A stretch of DNA of 64,000 nucleotides from Herbaspirillum sp. GW103 (GTDB lineage Bacteria > Pseudomonadota > Gammaproteobacteria > Burkholderiales > Burkholderiaceae_D). This document shows positions 8,483-18,581 of this stretch, piece by piece; the first letter of the stretch is position 1, and each line of letters starts with the position of its first letter. The DNA lies in NCBI RefSeq assembly GCF_000261365.1, contig NZ_AJVC01000001.1:186001-250000 (forward strand), given 5' to 3'. The position numbers and the translations under genes are program-made. The notes under the pieces were generated by a model. That model made no database searches. It worked only from the letters and a program-made list of their open reading frames with translations, and was not told the origin of the DNA.

Positions 8483-8802
8483 ATGAGTGGTATGTCTGGG
8501 GTGCCATCGTGCTGATGACCGTTTCCACCGTCATCACCCGCAGCGGTTTCTTCCTGTTCGGCCATGCGGTCAAGCTGCCACCTCGGCTCAAGCATGCGCT
8601 GAGCTATGCGCCGGCGGCCGCCATGGCGGCCATCATCTTCCCCGATCTGGTGACCACGGGCGGTGCCGTCGAGATCAGCCTGGCCAATCCCAAGTTGCTG
8701 GCCGGCATCGGTGCCGGCGCTTTCTTTTTGGCAACACGTCATCTTTTGGGAACTATTGTGGCAGGAATGTCACTCTTTACACTGCTGCGCTGGTTCTTGT
8801 GA
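8479..8802 (+). CDS. azlD: AzlD family branched-chain amino acid transport protein
   Basis: A 107-residue hydrophobic protein with about four membrane segments and the family N-terminus TRSGFFLFGHAVKLPPRLKHALSYAPAA (residues about 20-47, quoted in part). It is the small partner of AzlC in the branched-chain amino acid exporter. The ATG overlaps the azlC stop by four bases. No clear terminator follows before the pgk promoter region. Confidence 0.9.
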   Translation: MNEWYVWGAIVLMTVSTVITRSGFFLFGHAVKLPPRLKHALSYAPAAAMAAIIFPDLVTTGGAVEISLANPKLLAGIGAGAFFLATRHLLGTIVAGMSLFTLLRWFL

Positions 8803-8924
8803 AGTTTTGCGCAGATCCGCAGGCGCCGCTCCGGATGTTGTTCAGGCTGCCAAAAAGCCGTCAGGAGCGGGTCAGGCTGGAGTAAAATACGACGTTTTTC
8901 GCCCCCTTCTTCGAATTCCTACCT

Positions 8925-10115
8925 ATGAAATTCAACCGACTGAGCGATCTGATTTCCGCTGGCCAATTGCAAGGCAAACGCGTCTTTATCCGTGCTGATC
9001 TGAACGTCCCGCAGGATGATGCCGGCAATATCACCGAAGATACGCGTATCCGCGCGTCGGTCCCGGCCATTCGCGAGGCCCAGCAGGCAGGTGCTGCAGT
9101 GATGGTGACCTCCCACCTGGGCCGTCCCACCGAAGGCGAGTTCAAGCCCGAGGATTCGCTGGCCCCGGTGGCCCGGCGTCTCTCCGAACTGCTGGGCAGT
9201 GAAGTCAAGCTGATCGCCAACTGGGTTGATGGCGTGGATGTGCAGCCGGGCCAGGTCGTGTTGCTGGAAAATTGCCGCCTGAACAAGGGCGAAAAGAAGA
9301 ACAGCGACGAGCTGGCACAAAAGATCGCCAAGCTCTGCGATATCTACGTCAACGATGCTTTCGGTACCGCACACCGTGCCGAAGCCACCACCTATGGTGT
9401 AGCCAGGTTTGCCCCCATCGCCTGCGCCGGCCCGCTGCTGGCCGCCGAGCTCGATGCCCTGGGCCAGGCACTGAATCAGCCGGCCCGTCCGCTGGTGGCC
9501 ATCGTGGCCGGTTCCAAGGTCTCCACCAAGCTGACCATCCTGAAGACCCTGGCCGAGAAGGTCGACAATCTCATCGTCGGTGGCGGCATCGCCAACACCT
9601 TCATGCTGGCTGCCGGTTTGAAGATCGGCAAGTCGCTGGCCGAGCCTGACCTGGTGGATGACGCCAAGGCCATCATCGAGTTGATGGCCAAGCGCGGCGC
9701 TTCGGTGCCCATCCCCACCGACGTCGTGGTGGGCAAGGAATTCTCCCCGACCGCAGCGGCCACCGTGAAGGCGGCCAGCGACGTGGCCGACGACGACATG
9801 ATCTTCGACATCGGCCCCGAAACTGCGGCCGCCCTGGCCGAGCAGCTGGGCCGCGCCGGTACCATCGTCTGGAACGGTCCGGTGGGCGTGTTCGAGTTTG
9901 ACCAGTTCGGCCGTGGCACCGAGACCCTGGCCCGCGCCATCGCGGCTTCCCCGGGCTTCTCGATTGCCGGTGGTGGCGACACCCTGGCCGCCATTGCCAA
10001 GTACGACATCGCCGACAAGGTCGGCTACATCTCCACCGGTGGTGGCGCTTTCCTGGAATTCCTGGAAGGCAAGACCCTGCCGGCTGTCGAGATCCTGCTG
10101 CAACGCGCGCAGTAA
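8925..10115 (+). CDS. pgk: phosphoglycerate kinase
   Basis: A 396-residue enzyme that moves phosphate between 1,3-bisphosphoglycerate and ADP in glycolysis and gluconeogenesis. The N-domain has the signature [15 protein letters not shown] (about 19-33) and the substrate loop [11 protein letters not shown]. The hinge and nucleotide side have [21 protein letters not shown] and the C-terminal GGGDTLAA and [13 protein letters not shown]. Length is normal. It heads a glycolytic cluster with pyk and fba. A possible -10 (TAAAAT, 8883-8888) lies about 37 bases before the start. Confidence 0.97.
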   Translation: MKFNRLSDLISAGQLQGKRVFIRADLNVPQDDAGNITEDTRIRASVPAIREAQQAGAAVMVTSHLGRPTEGEFKPEDSLAPVARRLSELLGSEVKLIANWVDGVDVQPGQVVLLENCRLNKGEKKNSDELAQKIAKLCDIYVNDAFGTAHRAEATTYGVARFAPIACAGPLLAAELDALGQALNQPARPLVAIVAGSKVSTKLTILKTLAEKVDNLIVGGGIANTFMLAAGLKIGKSLAEPDLVDDAKAIIELMAKRGASVPIPTDVVVGKEFSPTAAATVKAASDVADDDMIFDIGPETAAALAEQLGRAGTIVWNGPVGVFEFDQFGRGTETLARAIAASPGFSIAGGGDTLAAIAKYDIADKVGYISTGGGAFLEFLEGKTLPAVEILLQRAQ

Positions 10116-10304
10116 GCATGACCGGCGCTGCGCCCTGTTGCCGGGCGCGGCGCCCGGCTGTTCCATCCGGATTCTGAGTCTGTAGCACCACCAATGATGA
10201 ACGCGTCCGAGACGCGCGTTCGGGGCGGAAGCTCTCCGCCTGATCGGCCCTGCATCGGGCCGGGCAGCGGGCTTCTATCACCAAGTCGCAACCAGAAGGT
10301 ATTC
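10116..10304 (+). other. GC-rich structured intergenic region between pgk and pyk
   Basis: A 189-bp non-coding stretch with several hairpins: GCCGGGCG-CGG-CGCCCGGC at 10140-10158 without a T-run, then AACGCG..CGCGCGTT, GGCGGA..TCCGCC and GGCCC..GGGCC stems closer to pyk. They may modulate read-through from pgk or form a pyk leader. No open frame here has a protein-like composition. Confidence 0.5.
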
Positions 10305-11738
10305 ATGTCCAGAGCAACAAAAATCGTCGCCACCATCGGTCCCGCTTCCAGCGACCGTGAGACCCTGACCCGCATGATCCGCGCCGGCGTTGACGTCGTG
10401 CGCCTCAATTTCTCGCACGGCAAGCCGCAGGACCACATCGACCGCGCTACCCTGGTGCGCGAAGTGGCCGACGAATGCGGCAAGAAGGTCGCCATCATGG
10501 CCGACCTGCAAGGTCCCAAGATCCGCGTGGGCAAGTTCGAGAATGGCAAGATCATGCTGGCCAACGGCGACAAGTTCATCCTCGATTCCGATTGCCAGAT
10601 GGGCAACCAGGAACGCGTGGGCCTGGACTACAAGGCTCTGCCGCGTGACCTGAAGGGCAACGACATCCTGCTGTTGAACGATGGCCTGATCGTGCTCAAG
10701 GTCGAGCGCGTGATCGGCAACGAGATTCACACCGTGGTCAAGATCGGCGGCGAGCTGTCCAACAACAAGGGCATCAACCGCCAGGGTGGCGGCCTGTCCG
10801 CACCGGCGCTGACGGCCAAGGACATGGACGACATCAAGACCGCCATGAGCTTCCAGGCTGATTACGTGGCCGTGTCCTTCCCCAAGAACGCCACCGACAT
10901 GGAAATGGCGCGTCAGCTCTCCAACGTGGCCGGTGAGCCCTTCGGCCACAAGCCGATGATGATCGCCAAGATCGAGCGCGCCGAAGCCATCCCCCTGCTG
11001 CAGGAAATCCTGGATGCCTCCGACGGCATCATGGTGGCCCGTGGCGACCTGGCCGTGGAAGTGGGCAATGCCGCCGTGCCGGGCTTGCAGAAGCGCATGA
11101 TCAAGATGGCGCGCGCCTCCAACAAGCTGACCATCACCGCGACCCAGATGATGGAGTCCATGATCGTCAACGCCGTGCCGACCCGCGCCGAAGTCTCGGA
11201 CGTGGCCAACGCCGTGCTCGATGGCACCGATGCCGTCATGACCTCGGCCGAGACCGCCTCCGGCAAGTATCCGGTAGAAACCGTGGAAGCCATGTCGGCC
11301 ATCTGCCTGGAAGCCGAGCGCTCCGAGAATGTGCAGCTGGATGCGGACTTCCTGAACCTGCGCTTTACCCGCGTGGACCAGTCCATTGCCTACGGCGCGC
11401 TGTTCACCGCGCACCACCTGCGCGTGAAGGCGATTGCCGCGCTCACCGAATCCGGTTCGACGGCGCTGTGGATGAGCCGTCACAACATCGATATCCCGAT
11501 CTTCGCGATCACCCCCAATGTCGCCACGCGCCGCAAGGCGGCCCTGTTCCGCAACGTGCACACGCTGGAACTGGCCCAGGCGCCCGACACCGAAGCCATG
11601 TTGAAGGGCGCCCAGGATCTGCTGCTGGCGCAAGGCGTGGTGCAGAAGGGTGATCTCATCGTCGTGACCTGGGGCGAGCCCATCGGTCAGGTCGGCGGCA
11701 CCAATGCGCTGAAGATCCTGCGCGTTGGCGAGTACTGA
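10305..11738 (+). CDS. pyk: pyruvate kinase
   Basis: A 477-residue enzyme making pyruvate and ATP from phosphoenolpyruvate. It begins [16 protein letters not shown] and has the substrate and metal-site segments [20 protein letters not shown], the active-site lysine region [10 protein letters not shown], the divalent-metal segment [13 protein letters not shown], and TATQMMESM. The C-terminal effector domain is present ([15 protein letters not shown] onward). The ATG at 10305 follows AGAAGG and begins at the conserved N-terminus; the upstream open frame is the structured leader. Between pgk and fba. Confidence 0.97.
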   Translation: MSRATKIVATIGPASSDRETLTRMIRAGVDVVRLNFSHGKPQDHIDRATLVREVADECGKKVAIMADLQGPKIRVGKFENGKIMLANGDKFILDSDCQMGNQERVGLDYKALPRDLKGNDILLLNDGLIVLKVERVIGNEIHTVVKIGGELSNNKGINRQGGGLSAPALTAKDMDDIKTAMSFQADYVAVSFPKNATDMEMARQLSNVAGEPFGHKPMMIAKIERAEAIPLLQEILDASDGIMVARGDLAVEVGNAAVPGLQKRMIKMARASNKLTITATQMMESMIVNAVPTRAEVSDVANAVLDGTDAVMTSAETASGKYPVETVEAMSAICLEAERSENVQLDADFLNLRFTRVDQSIAYGALFTAHHLRVKAIAALTESGSTALWMSRHNIDIPIFAITPNVATRRKAALFRNVHTLELAQAPDTEAMLKGAQDLLLAQGVVQKGDLIVVTWGEPIGQVGGTNALKILRVGEY

Positions 11739-11764
11739 TTTTTTCATCGTTCTGGAGTTTCATC

Positions 11765-12829
11765 ATGCCTCTCGTATCCATGCGTCAATTGCTGGACCAC
11801 GCCGCTGAAAACGGTTATGGCCTGCCGGCTTTCAACGTCAACAACCTGGAGCAGGTCACCGCCATCATGGAAGCCGCCAACGAAGTCGGCGCGCCCGTGA
11901 TCATGCAGGCCTCCGCCGGTGCCCGCAAATATGCCGGTGAAGCCTTCCTGCGCCACCTGATCTCGGCGGCCGTGGAAGCCTATCCGCACATCCCGGTGGT
12001 GATGCACCAGGATCACGGCCAGTCGCCGGCCGTCTGCATGGCCGCCATCAAGTCCGGTTTCTCTTCGGTCATGATGGATGGTTCGCTGGAAGCCGACGGC
12101 AAGACCGTGGCCAGCTACGAGTACAACGTCGAAGTCTCGCGCAAGGTGGTGGAGTTCTCGCACGCCATCGGCGTGACCGTGGAAGCCGAACTGGGCGTGC
12201 TGGGTTCGCTGGAAACCATGAAGGGTGACAAGGAAGACGGTCACGGCGCCGACGGCACCATGACCCGCGAACAGCTGCTCACCGACGTGAACCAGGCTGC
12301 CGACTTCGTCAAGGCCACCCAGTGCGATGCGCTGGCCATTGCCATCGGTACTTCGCACGGTGCCTACAAGTTCTCGCGCAAGCCCACCGGCGACATCCTG
12401 GCGATTGATCGCATCAAGGAAATCCACGCCCGCATCCCCAACACCCACCTGGTGATGCACGGTTCGTCTTCGGTGCCGCAGGAACTGCTGGCCGAGATCC
12501 GCGAATTCGGCGGTGACATGAAGGAAACCTACGGCGTGCCCGTTGAGGAAATCCAGGAAGGCATCAAGCACGGCGTGCGCAAGATCAACATCGACACCGA
12601 CATCCGTCTGGCCATGACCGGTGCGATCCGCCGCTACCTGTTCGAGAACCCGTCCAAGTTCGACCCGCGCGACTACCTCAAGCCCGCCCGCGAAGCCGCC
12701 AAGCTGGTCTGCAAGGCGCGTTTCCTGTCCTTCGGTTGCGAAGGCCAGGCTGGCAAGATCAAGCCGGTCTCGCTGGAAAAGATCGCCGAGAAGTACAAGA
12801 GCGGCGAACTGGCACAGATCGTCCAGTAA
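11765..12829 (+). CDS. fba: fructose-bisphosphate aldolase, class II
   Basis: A 354-residue zinc-dependent aldolase that cleaves or forms fructose 1,6-bisphosphate. Metal and substrate residues are visible in HQDHGQSP (D83, H84), the ELGVLGSLE segment, the HGSSSVP phosphate loop and [11 protein letters not shown]. Length and the long C-terminus match the Calvin-cycle subtype common in Burkholderiales; here it serves glycolysis or gluconeogenesis together with pgk and pyk. The gap from pyk is 26 bp, so the two are likely cotranscribed, and a strong terminator follows. Confidence 0.97.
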   Translation: MPLVSMRQLLDHAAENGYGLPAFNVNNLEQVTAIMEAANEVGAPVIMQASAGARKYAGEAFLRHLISAAVEAYPHIPVVMHQDHGQSPAVCMAAIKSGFSSVMMDGSLEADGKTVASYEYNVEVSRKVVEFSHAIGVTVEAELGVLGSLETMKGDKEDGHGADGTMTREQLLTDVNQAADFVKATQCDALAIAIGTSHGAYKFSRKPTGDILAIDRIKEIHARIPNTHLVMHGSSSVPQELLAEIREFGGDMKETYGVPVEEIQEGIKHGVRKINIDTDIRLAMTGAIRRYLFENPSKFDPRDYLKPAREAAKLVCKARFLSFGCEGQAGKIKPVSLEKIAEKYKSGELAQIVQ

Positions 12830-12875
12830 GCGCACAAGCGTTCATCGGCCTACGCCGGACGCAAGGCCCCACCGA

Positions 12876-12910
12876 CCGGAATCGCCCTGAAAATGGCGAT
12901 TCCGGTTTTT
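12876..12910 (+). terminator. Rho-independent terminator after fba
   Basis: CCGGAATCGCC, an 8-base loop, GGCGATTCCGG, then TTTTT. It separates the glycolytic cluster from purC. Confidence 0.9.
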
Positions 12911-12930
12911 GACTTTACGAGAAGACCACC

Positions 12931-13827
12931 ATGAGCAGTCTCTACAAATCCTCGATCACTTCCCTGCCGCTGTTGGGCACAGGCAAGGTCCGCGAAAACT
13001 ATGCCGTCGGCGACGACAAGCTGTTGATCGTGACTACCGATCGCCTGTCGGCCTTCGACGTCATCATGAATGAACCGATCCCCGGCAAGGGCAAGGTCTT
13101 GAACCAGATGAGCGATTTCTGGTTCGACAAGCTGGGCCATATCGTGCCCAATCACCTGACCGGCGTCGATCCCGAGTCCGTGGTGAGCCCGGCCGAAGTG
13201 GAGCAGGTGCGCGGACGCGCCGTGGTGGCCAAGCGCTTGAAGCCCATCCTGGTGGAAGCCGTGGTGCGCGGCTACATCATCGGTTCCGGTTGGAAGGATT
13301 ACCAGGCCACCGGTGCGATCTGCGGCATCCAGCTGCCGGCCGGTCTGCAACAGGCTTCCAAGCTGGAGCAGCCGATCTTCACCCCGGCCGCCAAGGCCGA
13401 CCTGGGCGAACACGACGAGAACATCAGCTTTGAAGAAACCGAAAAGCGCATCGGCTCCGAGCTGGCCCACAAGATCCGCGACGTCGCCATCCAGCTCTAC
13501 AAGGAAGCTGCTGACTATGCGGCCACGCGTGGCATCATCATCGCCGACACCAAGTTCGAATTCGGCCTGGACGACAACGGCGTGCTGCACCTGATGGATG
13601 AAGTGCTGACTGCGGACTCTTCGCGTTTCTGGCCGGCCGACAGCTACCAGGTCGGCATCTCGCCGCCGTCCTTCGACAAGCAGTTCGTGCGCGATTACCT
13701 GGAGACCGTCGAGGGCTGGCAGAAGACCCCGCCTGCACCGGCGCTTCCGGCCGATGTGATCGAAAAGACCGGCGCCAAGTACCGCGAGGCGCTGGAACGC
13801 CTCACCGGCGAGAAGCTCAAGGACTGA
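12931..13827 (+). CDS. purC: phosphoribosylaminoimidazole-succinocarboxamide synthase
   Basis: SAICAR synthetase (298 residues) joins aspartate to CAIR using ATP in de novo purine synthesis. The features of the longer, yeast-like form are present: GTGKVRENY at the nucleotide loop, [27 protein letters not shown], and [13 protein letters not shown] with [13 protein letters not shown]. It starts at 12931 after GAGAAG. purE follows 11 bp downstream, so purC-purE-purK form an operon. Confidence 0.97.
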   Translation: MSSLYKSSITSLPLLGTGKVRENYAVGDDKLLIVTTDRLSAFDVIMNEPIPGKGKVLNQMSDFWFDKLGHIVPNHLTGVDPESVVSPAEVEQVRGRAVVAKRLKPILVEAVVRGYIIGSGWKDYQATGAICGIQLPAGLQQASKLEQPIFTPAAKADLGEHDENISFEETEKRIGSELAHKIRDVAIQLYKEAADYAATRGIIIADTKFEFGLDDNGVLHLMDEVLTADSSRFWPADSYQVGISPPSFDKQFVRDYLETVEGWQKTPPAPALPADVIEKTGAKYREALERLTGEKLKD

Positions 13828-13838
13828 CGGGGGCGGAT

Positions 13839-14336
13839 ATGAATGATACTGTCAAACCGCTGATCGGCGTGGTCATGGGCTCGTCCTCCGACTGGGAGGT
13901 GATGCAGAATGCGGTCGCCATCCTGAAGGACTTCGGCGTGCCCTTCGAAGCCCAGGTGATTTCTGCGCACCGCATGCCGGACCAGATGTTCGCCTACGCC
14001 GAGAGCGCCCGCGCGCGCGGGCTGCGCGCCATCATCGCCGGTGCCGGCGGTGCTGCGCACCTGCCCGGCATGATCGCCGCCAAGACCATCGTACCGGTGC
14101 TGGGTGTGCCCGTGCCCTCCAAGTACCTGCGTGGCGAGGATTCGCTGCTGTCCATCGTGCAGATGCCCAAGGGCATTCCGGTGGCCACCTATGCCATCGG
14201 TGAAGCCGGTGCCGCCAATGCGGCGCTCTCCGCCATCGCCATGCTGGCTACCACCGACGCGGCCCTGGCTGAAAAGCTGGAAGCCTTCCGCAAGACCCAG
14301 ACGCAAGTCGCCCTCGACATGAAGTTGCCTGTATGA
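13839..14336 (+). CDS. purE: N5-carboxyaminoimidazole ribonucleotide mutase
   Basis: PurE (165 residues) interconverts N5-CAIR and CAIR. Class I motifs are present: [13 protein letters not shown], the catalytic histidine loop SAHRMPD, the [11 protein letters not shown] segment and [13 protein letters not shown]. Its stop overlaps the purK start by four bases (ATGA). The presence of purK confirms the two-step bacterial CAIR route. Confidence 0.97.
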   Translation: MNDTVKPLIGVVMGSSSDWEVMQNAVAILKDFGVPFEAQVISAHRMPDQMFAYAESARARGLRAIIAGAGGAAHLPGMIAAKTIVPVLGVPVPSKYLRGEDSLLSIVQMPKGIPVATYAIGEAGAANAALSAIAMLATTDAALAEKLEAFRKTQTQVALDMKLPV

Positions 14337-15538
14337 CCCAGCAGTCCGCCTCCACCCTTCGTCCCGCCGTTCCCTCGACCACCCCGGCCACCTGGCTGGG
14401 CGTGATGGGCGGTGGCCAGCTCGGCCGCATGTTCGCCCACGCGGCGCAGAGCATGGGCTTCAAGGTCGCCGTGCTGGAAGCCGATGCCGACTGCCCGGCC
14501 GGGCAGGTGGCGGACCGCCTCATCAACGCCGCCTACGACGATGGCGCGGCGCTGGCGGAGTTGGGGGCGCTGTGTGCAGCGGTGACGACCGAGTTTGAAA
14601 ATGTCTCGGCCAGGAGCCTGGCCACGCTGGCGGCGCAGACCTTCGTGGCACCGGCTGCGTCTGGTGTGTCGATTGCGCAGGACCGCACGGCCGAGAAGGC
14701 TTTCTTCACCGAATGCGGATCGCATTCCGGCGTGCTGCCGGCACCGCACCTGGTGATCAACAGCGAGGCCGACATCGATGGCCTCGATGCCAACCTGCTG
14801 CCGGGCATCCTCAAGACGGCCCGCATGGGTTACGACGGCAAGGGCCAGGTGCGCGTGCGTTCGGTGGAGGAAGTGCGCAGCGCCTTCGCCGCCATGAAGG
14901 GCGTGACCTGCGTGCTGGAGAAGATGCTGCCGCTGGCCTATGAAGTTTCGGTGCTGGTGGCGCGCGGGCATGATGGTCAGGCCGTGGTCTATCCGATTGC
15001 CGAGAACGTACATCGCGATGGCATCCTCTTCACCACCACCGTACCCGGCCCCAACATCAAGGCCGATGCCGCCGAGCGTGCGCAGCAGGCGGCTTTGCAG
15101 ATCATCGGTGCGATGCAGTACGTGGGCGTGCTGTGCATCGAATTCTTCGTGCTGGAAGACGGCGCGCTGGTGGTCAACGAGATGGCCCCGCGTCCGCACA
15201 ACAGCGGTCATTACACCATCGATGCCTGCGTCACCAGCCAGTTCGAACAACAGGCCCGCGCCATGGCGCGCCTGCCGCTGGGCGATACGCGCCAGCATTC
15301 GCCTTCGGTGATGCTCAACATCCTGGGTGATGTCTGGTACGAAGGCGAGGGCGATCAGCAGCGCGAGCCTGCCTGGGATCAGGTGCTGGCGCTGCCTGGT
15401 GCGCACCTGCACCTGTACGGCAAGGCCGAAGCGCGCCGTGGCCGCAAGATGGGCCATGTCACCTTCACCGGTGCCACCTTGGCTGATGCGCAGCGCCAGC
15501 TGGCAGCAGCCTGCGCCATCCTAGGCATCACGTTGTAA
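14333..15538 (+). CDS. purK: N5-carboxyaminoimidazole ribonucleotide synthase
   Basis: PurK (401 residues) is an ATP-grasp enzyme making N5-CAIR from AIR, bicarbonate and ATP. It has the N-terminal nucleotide-binding [16 protein letters not shown], the ATP-grasp lysine region [16 protein letters not shown], the metal-site [28 protein letters not shown] (quoted in two overlapping parts of under 20) and the C-terminal [18 protein letters not shown]. The ATG at 14333 overlaps the purE stop. A 9-bp gap leads to the Sua5-type gene. Confidence 0.96.
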   Translation: MTQQSASTLRPAVPSTTPATWLGVMGGGQLGRMFAHAAQSMGFKVAVLEADADCPAGQVADRLINAAYDDGAALAELGALCAAVTTEFENVSARSLATLAAQTFVAPAASGVSIAQDRTAEKAFFTECGSHSGVLPAPHLVINSEADIDGLDANLLPGILKTARMGYDGKGQVRVRSVEEVRSAFAAMKGVTCVLEKMLPLAYEVSVLVARGHDGQAVVYPIAENVHRDGILFTTTVPGPNIKADAAERAQQAALQIIGAMQYVGVLCIEFFVLEDGALVVNEMAPRPHNSGHYTIDACVTSQFEQQARAMARLPLGDTRQHSPSVMLNILGDVWYEGEGDQQREPAWDQVLALPGAHLHLYGKAEARRGRKMGHVTFTGATLADAQRQLAAACAILGITL

Positions 15539-15547
15539 GCGAGGCGG

Positions 15548-16606
15548 GTGATGAACGACAAGCGCGCTTCTTCCACACCGGTCATCGATGCGGCAGCCAT
15601 CATGTATGCCGCCCGCAAGCTGGAGCAGGGTGGCCTGGTGGCGTTCCCGACCGAGACCGTCTACGGCCTCGGTGGCGATGCCGAGAACCCGGCCGCGATT
15701 GCCGCCATCTATGCGGCCAAGGGACGACCGGCCAATCATCCGGTGATCGTGCACGTGTCGCCAGAAGCTGATATCGCTTACTGGGCCGCCTCGGTACCGG
15801 TGGAAGCGCGTCGACTGATTGCCTCGTTCTGGCCGGGTCCGCTCACGCTCATTCTCAAGCGTGCGGCGCACATTCCCGATGCCGTGGCCGGTGGCCAGGA
15901 TTCGGTGGGGCTGCGTTGCCCTTCGCATCCGGTGGCGCAGGCGCTGCTGCGGGAATTCCGCGGCGGCAAGGGCGGTATCGCCGGCCCCTCGGCCAACAAG
16001 TTCGGACATGTCAGCCCGACTACCGCCGAGCATGTGCGCGAGGAATTCGGCAACGATGCCCACAGCCTGGTGGATTACGTGCTCGATGGTGGGCAGAGTG
16101 AAGTGGGCATCGAGTCCACCATCGTCGATCTGTCCCGCATCGACACGCATGGTCCGGTGCTGCTGCGTCCTGGCCAGATCAGCGCCGACCGTATCGCTGC
16201 GGTACTGGGCGTTCCCCTGGCCACGCCCGATGCCACTGCACCGCGTGCTTCGGGGACGCTCGATGCTCATTACGCGCCGCATACGCCGGTGGTGCAGGCG
16301 GCGGTGAGCGAGCTCCCTGATCTGTTGCACAGGCTGGCTGGCATCGGCCAGAAGCTCGCCCTGATTCAACGCCAATTCCGTGGCGAAGAGCTGCCCGCAG
16401 TGATGGCCACCCGTACCATGCCCCAGAGCGCCGATGCCTATGCCCATGACCTCTACGCCGCGCTGCGTGACATGGATCATGCCGGGGCTGACCTGATCGT
16501 GGTGGAGTCCTTGCCGCCGGCTGCAGAATGGCAGGGCGTCAATGACCGCCTGCGGCGCGCCGCTTTTGATTCGCTGGGTGTGCTGGCGCGGCTGCTGGAG
16601 CGCTGA
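15548..16606 (+). CDS. L-threonylcarbamoyladenylate synthase, Sua5 type
   Basis: A 352-residue protein that makes threonylcarbamoyl-AMP from Thr, bicarbonate and ATP for the universal tRNA modification t6A37. The YrdC-like domain (about 10-215) has GGLVAFPTETVYGLGG, the AAKGRPANHPVIVHV segment and PSANKFGHVSPTTAEHV. A C-terminal Sua5 domain (about 240-345) marks the long Sua5 form rather than the short TsaC. It sits 9 bp after purK, most likely as the last gene of the pur operon. Confidence 0.93.
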   Translation: MMNDKRASSTPVIDAAAIMYAARKLEQGGLVAFPTETVYGLGGDAENPAAIAAIYAAKGRPANHPVIVHVSPEADIAYWAASVPVEARRLIASFWPGPLTLILKRAAHIPDAVAGGQDSVGLRCPSHPVAQALLREFRGGKGGIAGPSANKFGHVSPTTAEHVREEFGNDAHSLVDYVLDGGQSEVGIESTIVDLSRIDTHGPVLLRPGQISADRIAAVLGVPLATPDATAPRASGTLDAHYAPHTPVVQAAVSELPDLLHRLAGIGQKLALIQRQFRGEELPAVMATRTMPQSADAYAHDLYAALRDMDHAGADLIVVESLPPAAEWQGVNDRLRRAAFDSLGVLARLLER

Positions 16607-17019
16607 ACCGCAACACCGCAGCAGCGCACAGGCCATTGCACGCCACTAGCGCGACGGCGCTCGTATCGTGCTTGCAAAGCCCCCCGGCCTGGTCGCTGCA
16701 GTCCCTCCCTTGTCCGGCCCTATCCCGGTCTGCCGCTCTGGTACTGACTTTCGGGTCAGTACTCGGTTGCCAAAAGAAGACAAGCACGGTCGTGCTCTTC
16801 ACATCTTCTATACAAACTGTGACAAAGCTGGCATAGTATCTCCACGAAATAGCACGCGCGTTCTTTTTGTTTCGTCAGCGTAAAAACGCGTATCCATCAG
16901 TTACGTGAACTTACGCAGAATAATGAAAAAACGGTAACCAGCCGTGAACCCAATCCCGTCAGACGCCAGACGTCGGGAATAAAAAATCCGGGCACTGCCC
17001 GCAACTCTTGGAGACAGCA
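16607..17019. other. non-coding region upstream of the OmpW-like gene with two inverted repeats
   Basis: 413 bp without a credible gene. It has two clear dyads 20 bp apart: GTACTGAC-TTTCGG-GTCAGTAC (16741-16762) and AGCACG-GT-CGTGCT (16783-16796), the latter flanked by GAAG and CTTC. Neither has a T-run, so both look more like operators or leader hairpins than terminators. After about 16810 the base composition becomes AT-rich, as expected for the promoter of the downstream gene. Confidence 0.6.
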
Positions 17020-17769
17020 ATGCAAAAACAATTTTCCTTCCTGCCCAAAATCGCCGCCCTGTCCGTGATGGCGGCGTGCGCTGTACCGGCCATGGCGCAG
17101 ACGGCGGGCAGCAATATCGTCAACCTGGGCTGGTTCCATCTGTCGCCGCAGGATTCCAGCGAGACCCTGCGCAAGAACGATGGTCCTGGCGCTGGCCCGG
17201 TCGCTGGTTCGGGCGCCACCATCGGCAACGCCGATACACTGGGTATCGCCTTCACCCACTTCTTCACCGACAACATTTCGCTGACTGCTGACTTGGGCAT
17301 TCCGCCGACCTTCGAGCTCGACGGCACCGGCACGCTGGCCGGCGTGGGCAAGATCGGCCAGGCCAAGCAGTGGAGCCCGGCGATTGTGGCGAAGTATCAC
17401 TTCGGTGATGCCAACAGCGCCTTCCGCCCCTTCGTCGGTGCCGGCGTGACCTACGTCTGGTACGACAGCGTTGAGCTGACCAATGGCTTCCAGAGCACCA
17501 TCTCCAGCAAGTACACCAATGGTGCCGTTACCAGCGCCAAGTCCAGCGCCAGCCTGAGCTCATCGTGGGCGCCGGTGCTGACCGTGGGTGCCAACTACAA
17601 CTTCGACAAGAGCTGGTCCGTGGGTCTGTCCGTGTCGTACATTCCCTTGAAGACGGATGCCACGATTACCACCGAGTTGCCAGCACTGGCCGGTGGTACT
17701 ACGCACTCCAGCACCAGCCTGACGATCAATCCGATCGTGACCTTCCTGTCGGTGGGCTACAAGTTCTAA
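17020..17769 (+). CDS. ompW: OmpW family outer membrane protein
   Basis: A 249-residue outer-membrane beta-barrel. The signal peptide ends near AMAQT (about residue 26). OmpW traits are an N-terminal NIVNLGWFHLSPQDSS segment, GNADTLGIAFTHFFTDNISL, FRPFVGAGVTYVWY, and a C-terminal aromatic end VGYKF. OmpW forms a small eight-stranded hydrophobic channel. GGAGA six bases before ATG 17020 fixes the start. A 413-bp upstream region with two dyads suggests regulated expression. The symbol is by family. Confidence 0.88.
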   Translation: MQKQFSFLPKIAALSVMAACAVPAMAQTAGSNIVNLGWFHLSPQDSSETLRKNDGPGAGPVAGSGATIGNADTLGIAFTHFFTDNISLTADLGIPPTFELDGTGTLAGVGKIGQAKQWSPAIVAKYHFGDANSAFRPFVGAGVTYVWYDSVELTNGFQSTISSKYTNGAVTSAKSSASLSSSWAPVLTVGANYNFDKSWSVGLSVSYIPLKTDATITTELPALAGGTTHSSTSLTINPIVTFLSVGYKF

Positions 17770-17793
17770 GACTGAAAACCCGCTGCAAAAAAA

Positions 17794-17825
17794 TGGCGCC
17801 CGGAGCAAATCCGGGCGCCATTTTC
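17794..17825. terminator. bidirectional terminator between ompW and the flavin reductase gene
   Basis: GGCGCCCGGA and TCCGGGCGCC enclose GCAAA, with AAAAAAAT before and ATTTTC after. It serves both converging genes. Confidence 0.9.
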
Positions 17826-17860
17826 ATTGATGCGACCGGCAACAGCGCCGGCCCTGGTGT

Positions 17861-18370
17861 TCAGAATGTTTCGGTCTTGACGAAGCGACCATTGTGGAAG
17901 ACCAGGGCAGCCTTCGGATCGACTTCGCAGTGTTCGACTTCACCGACGAAGATGACGTGGTCGCCTTCCGGGTACTGGCTGCGGTTGTGGCATTCGAACC
18001 AGGCCGAGGCGCCATCCAGCACGGGCTGGCCGGTGCGCGAGAGGGAGTAGGGCACGCCTTCGAAGCGGTTTTCCATTTTGCTGGCGAACTGTTGCGCCAG
18101 ATGTGCCTGGTCGGCGCCGAGGATGTTGATGACGTAATGCGAATTGCCGGAGAACACCGGCAGGCTGTTGGCGCGCGTACCCAGGCTCCACAGCACCAGG
18201 GGCGGGTCCAGCGAGACCGAGTTGAAGGAGCTGGCGGTCAGTCCCAGCAGGCTGCCATCGGCCAGCCGGGTGGTGATGACGGTGACGCCCGTGGCGAACT
18301 GCGACAGGGCCTGGCGAAAGTGCGCCGCGTCGAACTGACGCGCTTCGGCGCGGGGGAAACGTGTGTGCAT
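17861..18370 (-). CDS. flavin reductase family protein
   Basis: A 169-residue FMN-binding split-barrel protein of the flavin reductase-like family. Such proteins reduce free FMN or FAD with NAD(P)H, often for a partner monooxygenase. Family segments are FRQALSQFATGVTVITT, GLTASSFNSVSLDPPLVL and HVIFVGEVEHCE. The ATG at 18370 precedes the domain by about 17 residues. No monooxygenase partner gene is adjacent, so the flavin user is unknown. Confidence 0.88.
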   Translation of the reverse strand: MHTRFPRAEARQFDAAHFRQALSQFATGVTVITTRLADGSLLGLTASSFNSVSLDPPLVLWSLGTRANSLPVFSGNSHYVINILGADQAHLAQQFASKMENRFEGVPYSLSRTGQPVLDGASAWFECHNRSQYPEGDHVIFVGEVEHCEVDPKAALVFHNGRFVKTETF

Positions 18371-18581
18371 CGGGAGTCTGGTTGGAGGTCGAAGCGCCCG
18401 GTATTTGCCTTGCGGACAGCCGGTCAATGCGCAGAGATGCACATGATAGCGGATCGCGCGCAGTCTTGCCGTGTCGGCCGGTCACGGTTGCCTGGCAGCT
18501 TGACACTGCTTCACATCGACCGCACCTGAAGCACTGAATTGGGGTAAAGTTTGGCAACAAGCAACTTAACGGGAGAACATC

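Noticed and set aside
10194..10304. An N-terminal extension of pyruvate kinase by 37 residues
   Set aside because: The extension has no similarity to the family, lies in hairpin-rich DNA and lacks a ribosome site; ATG 10305 has one and begins at the conserved residues.
16636..16883. Small open frames upstream of ompW
   Set aside because: They overlap each other and the dyads, have no ribosome site, and read as non-protein-like sequence.
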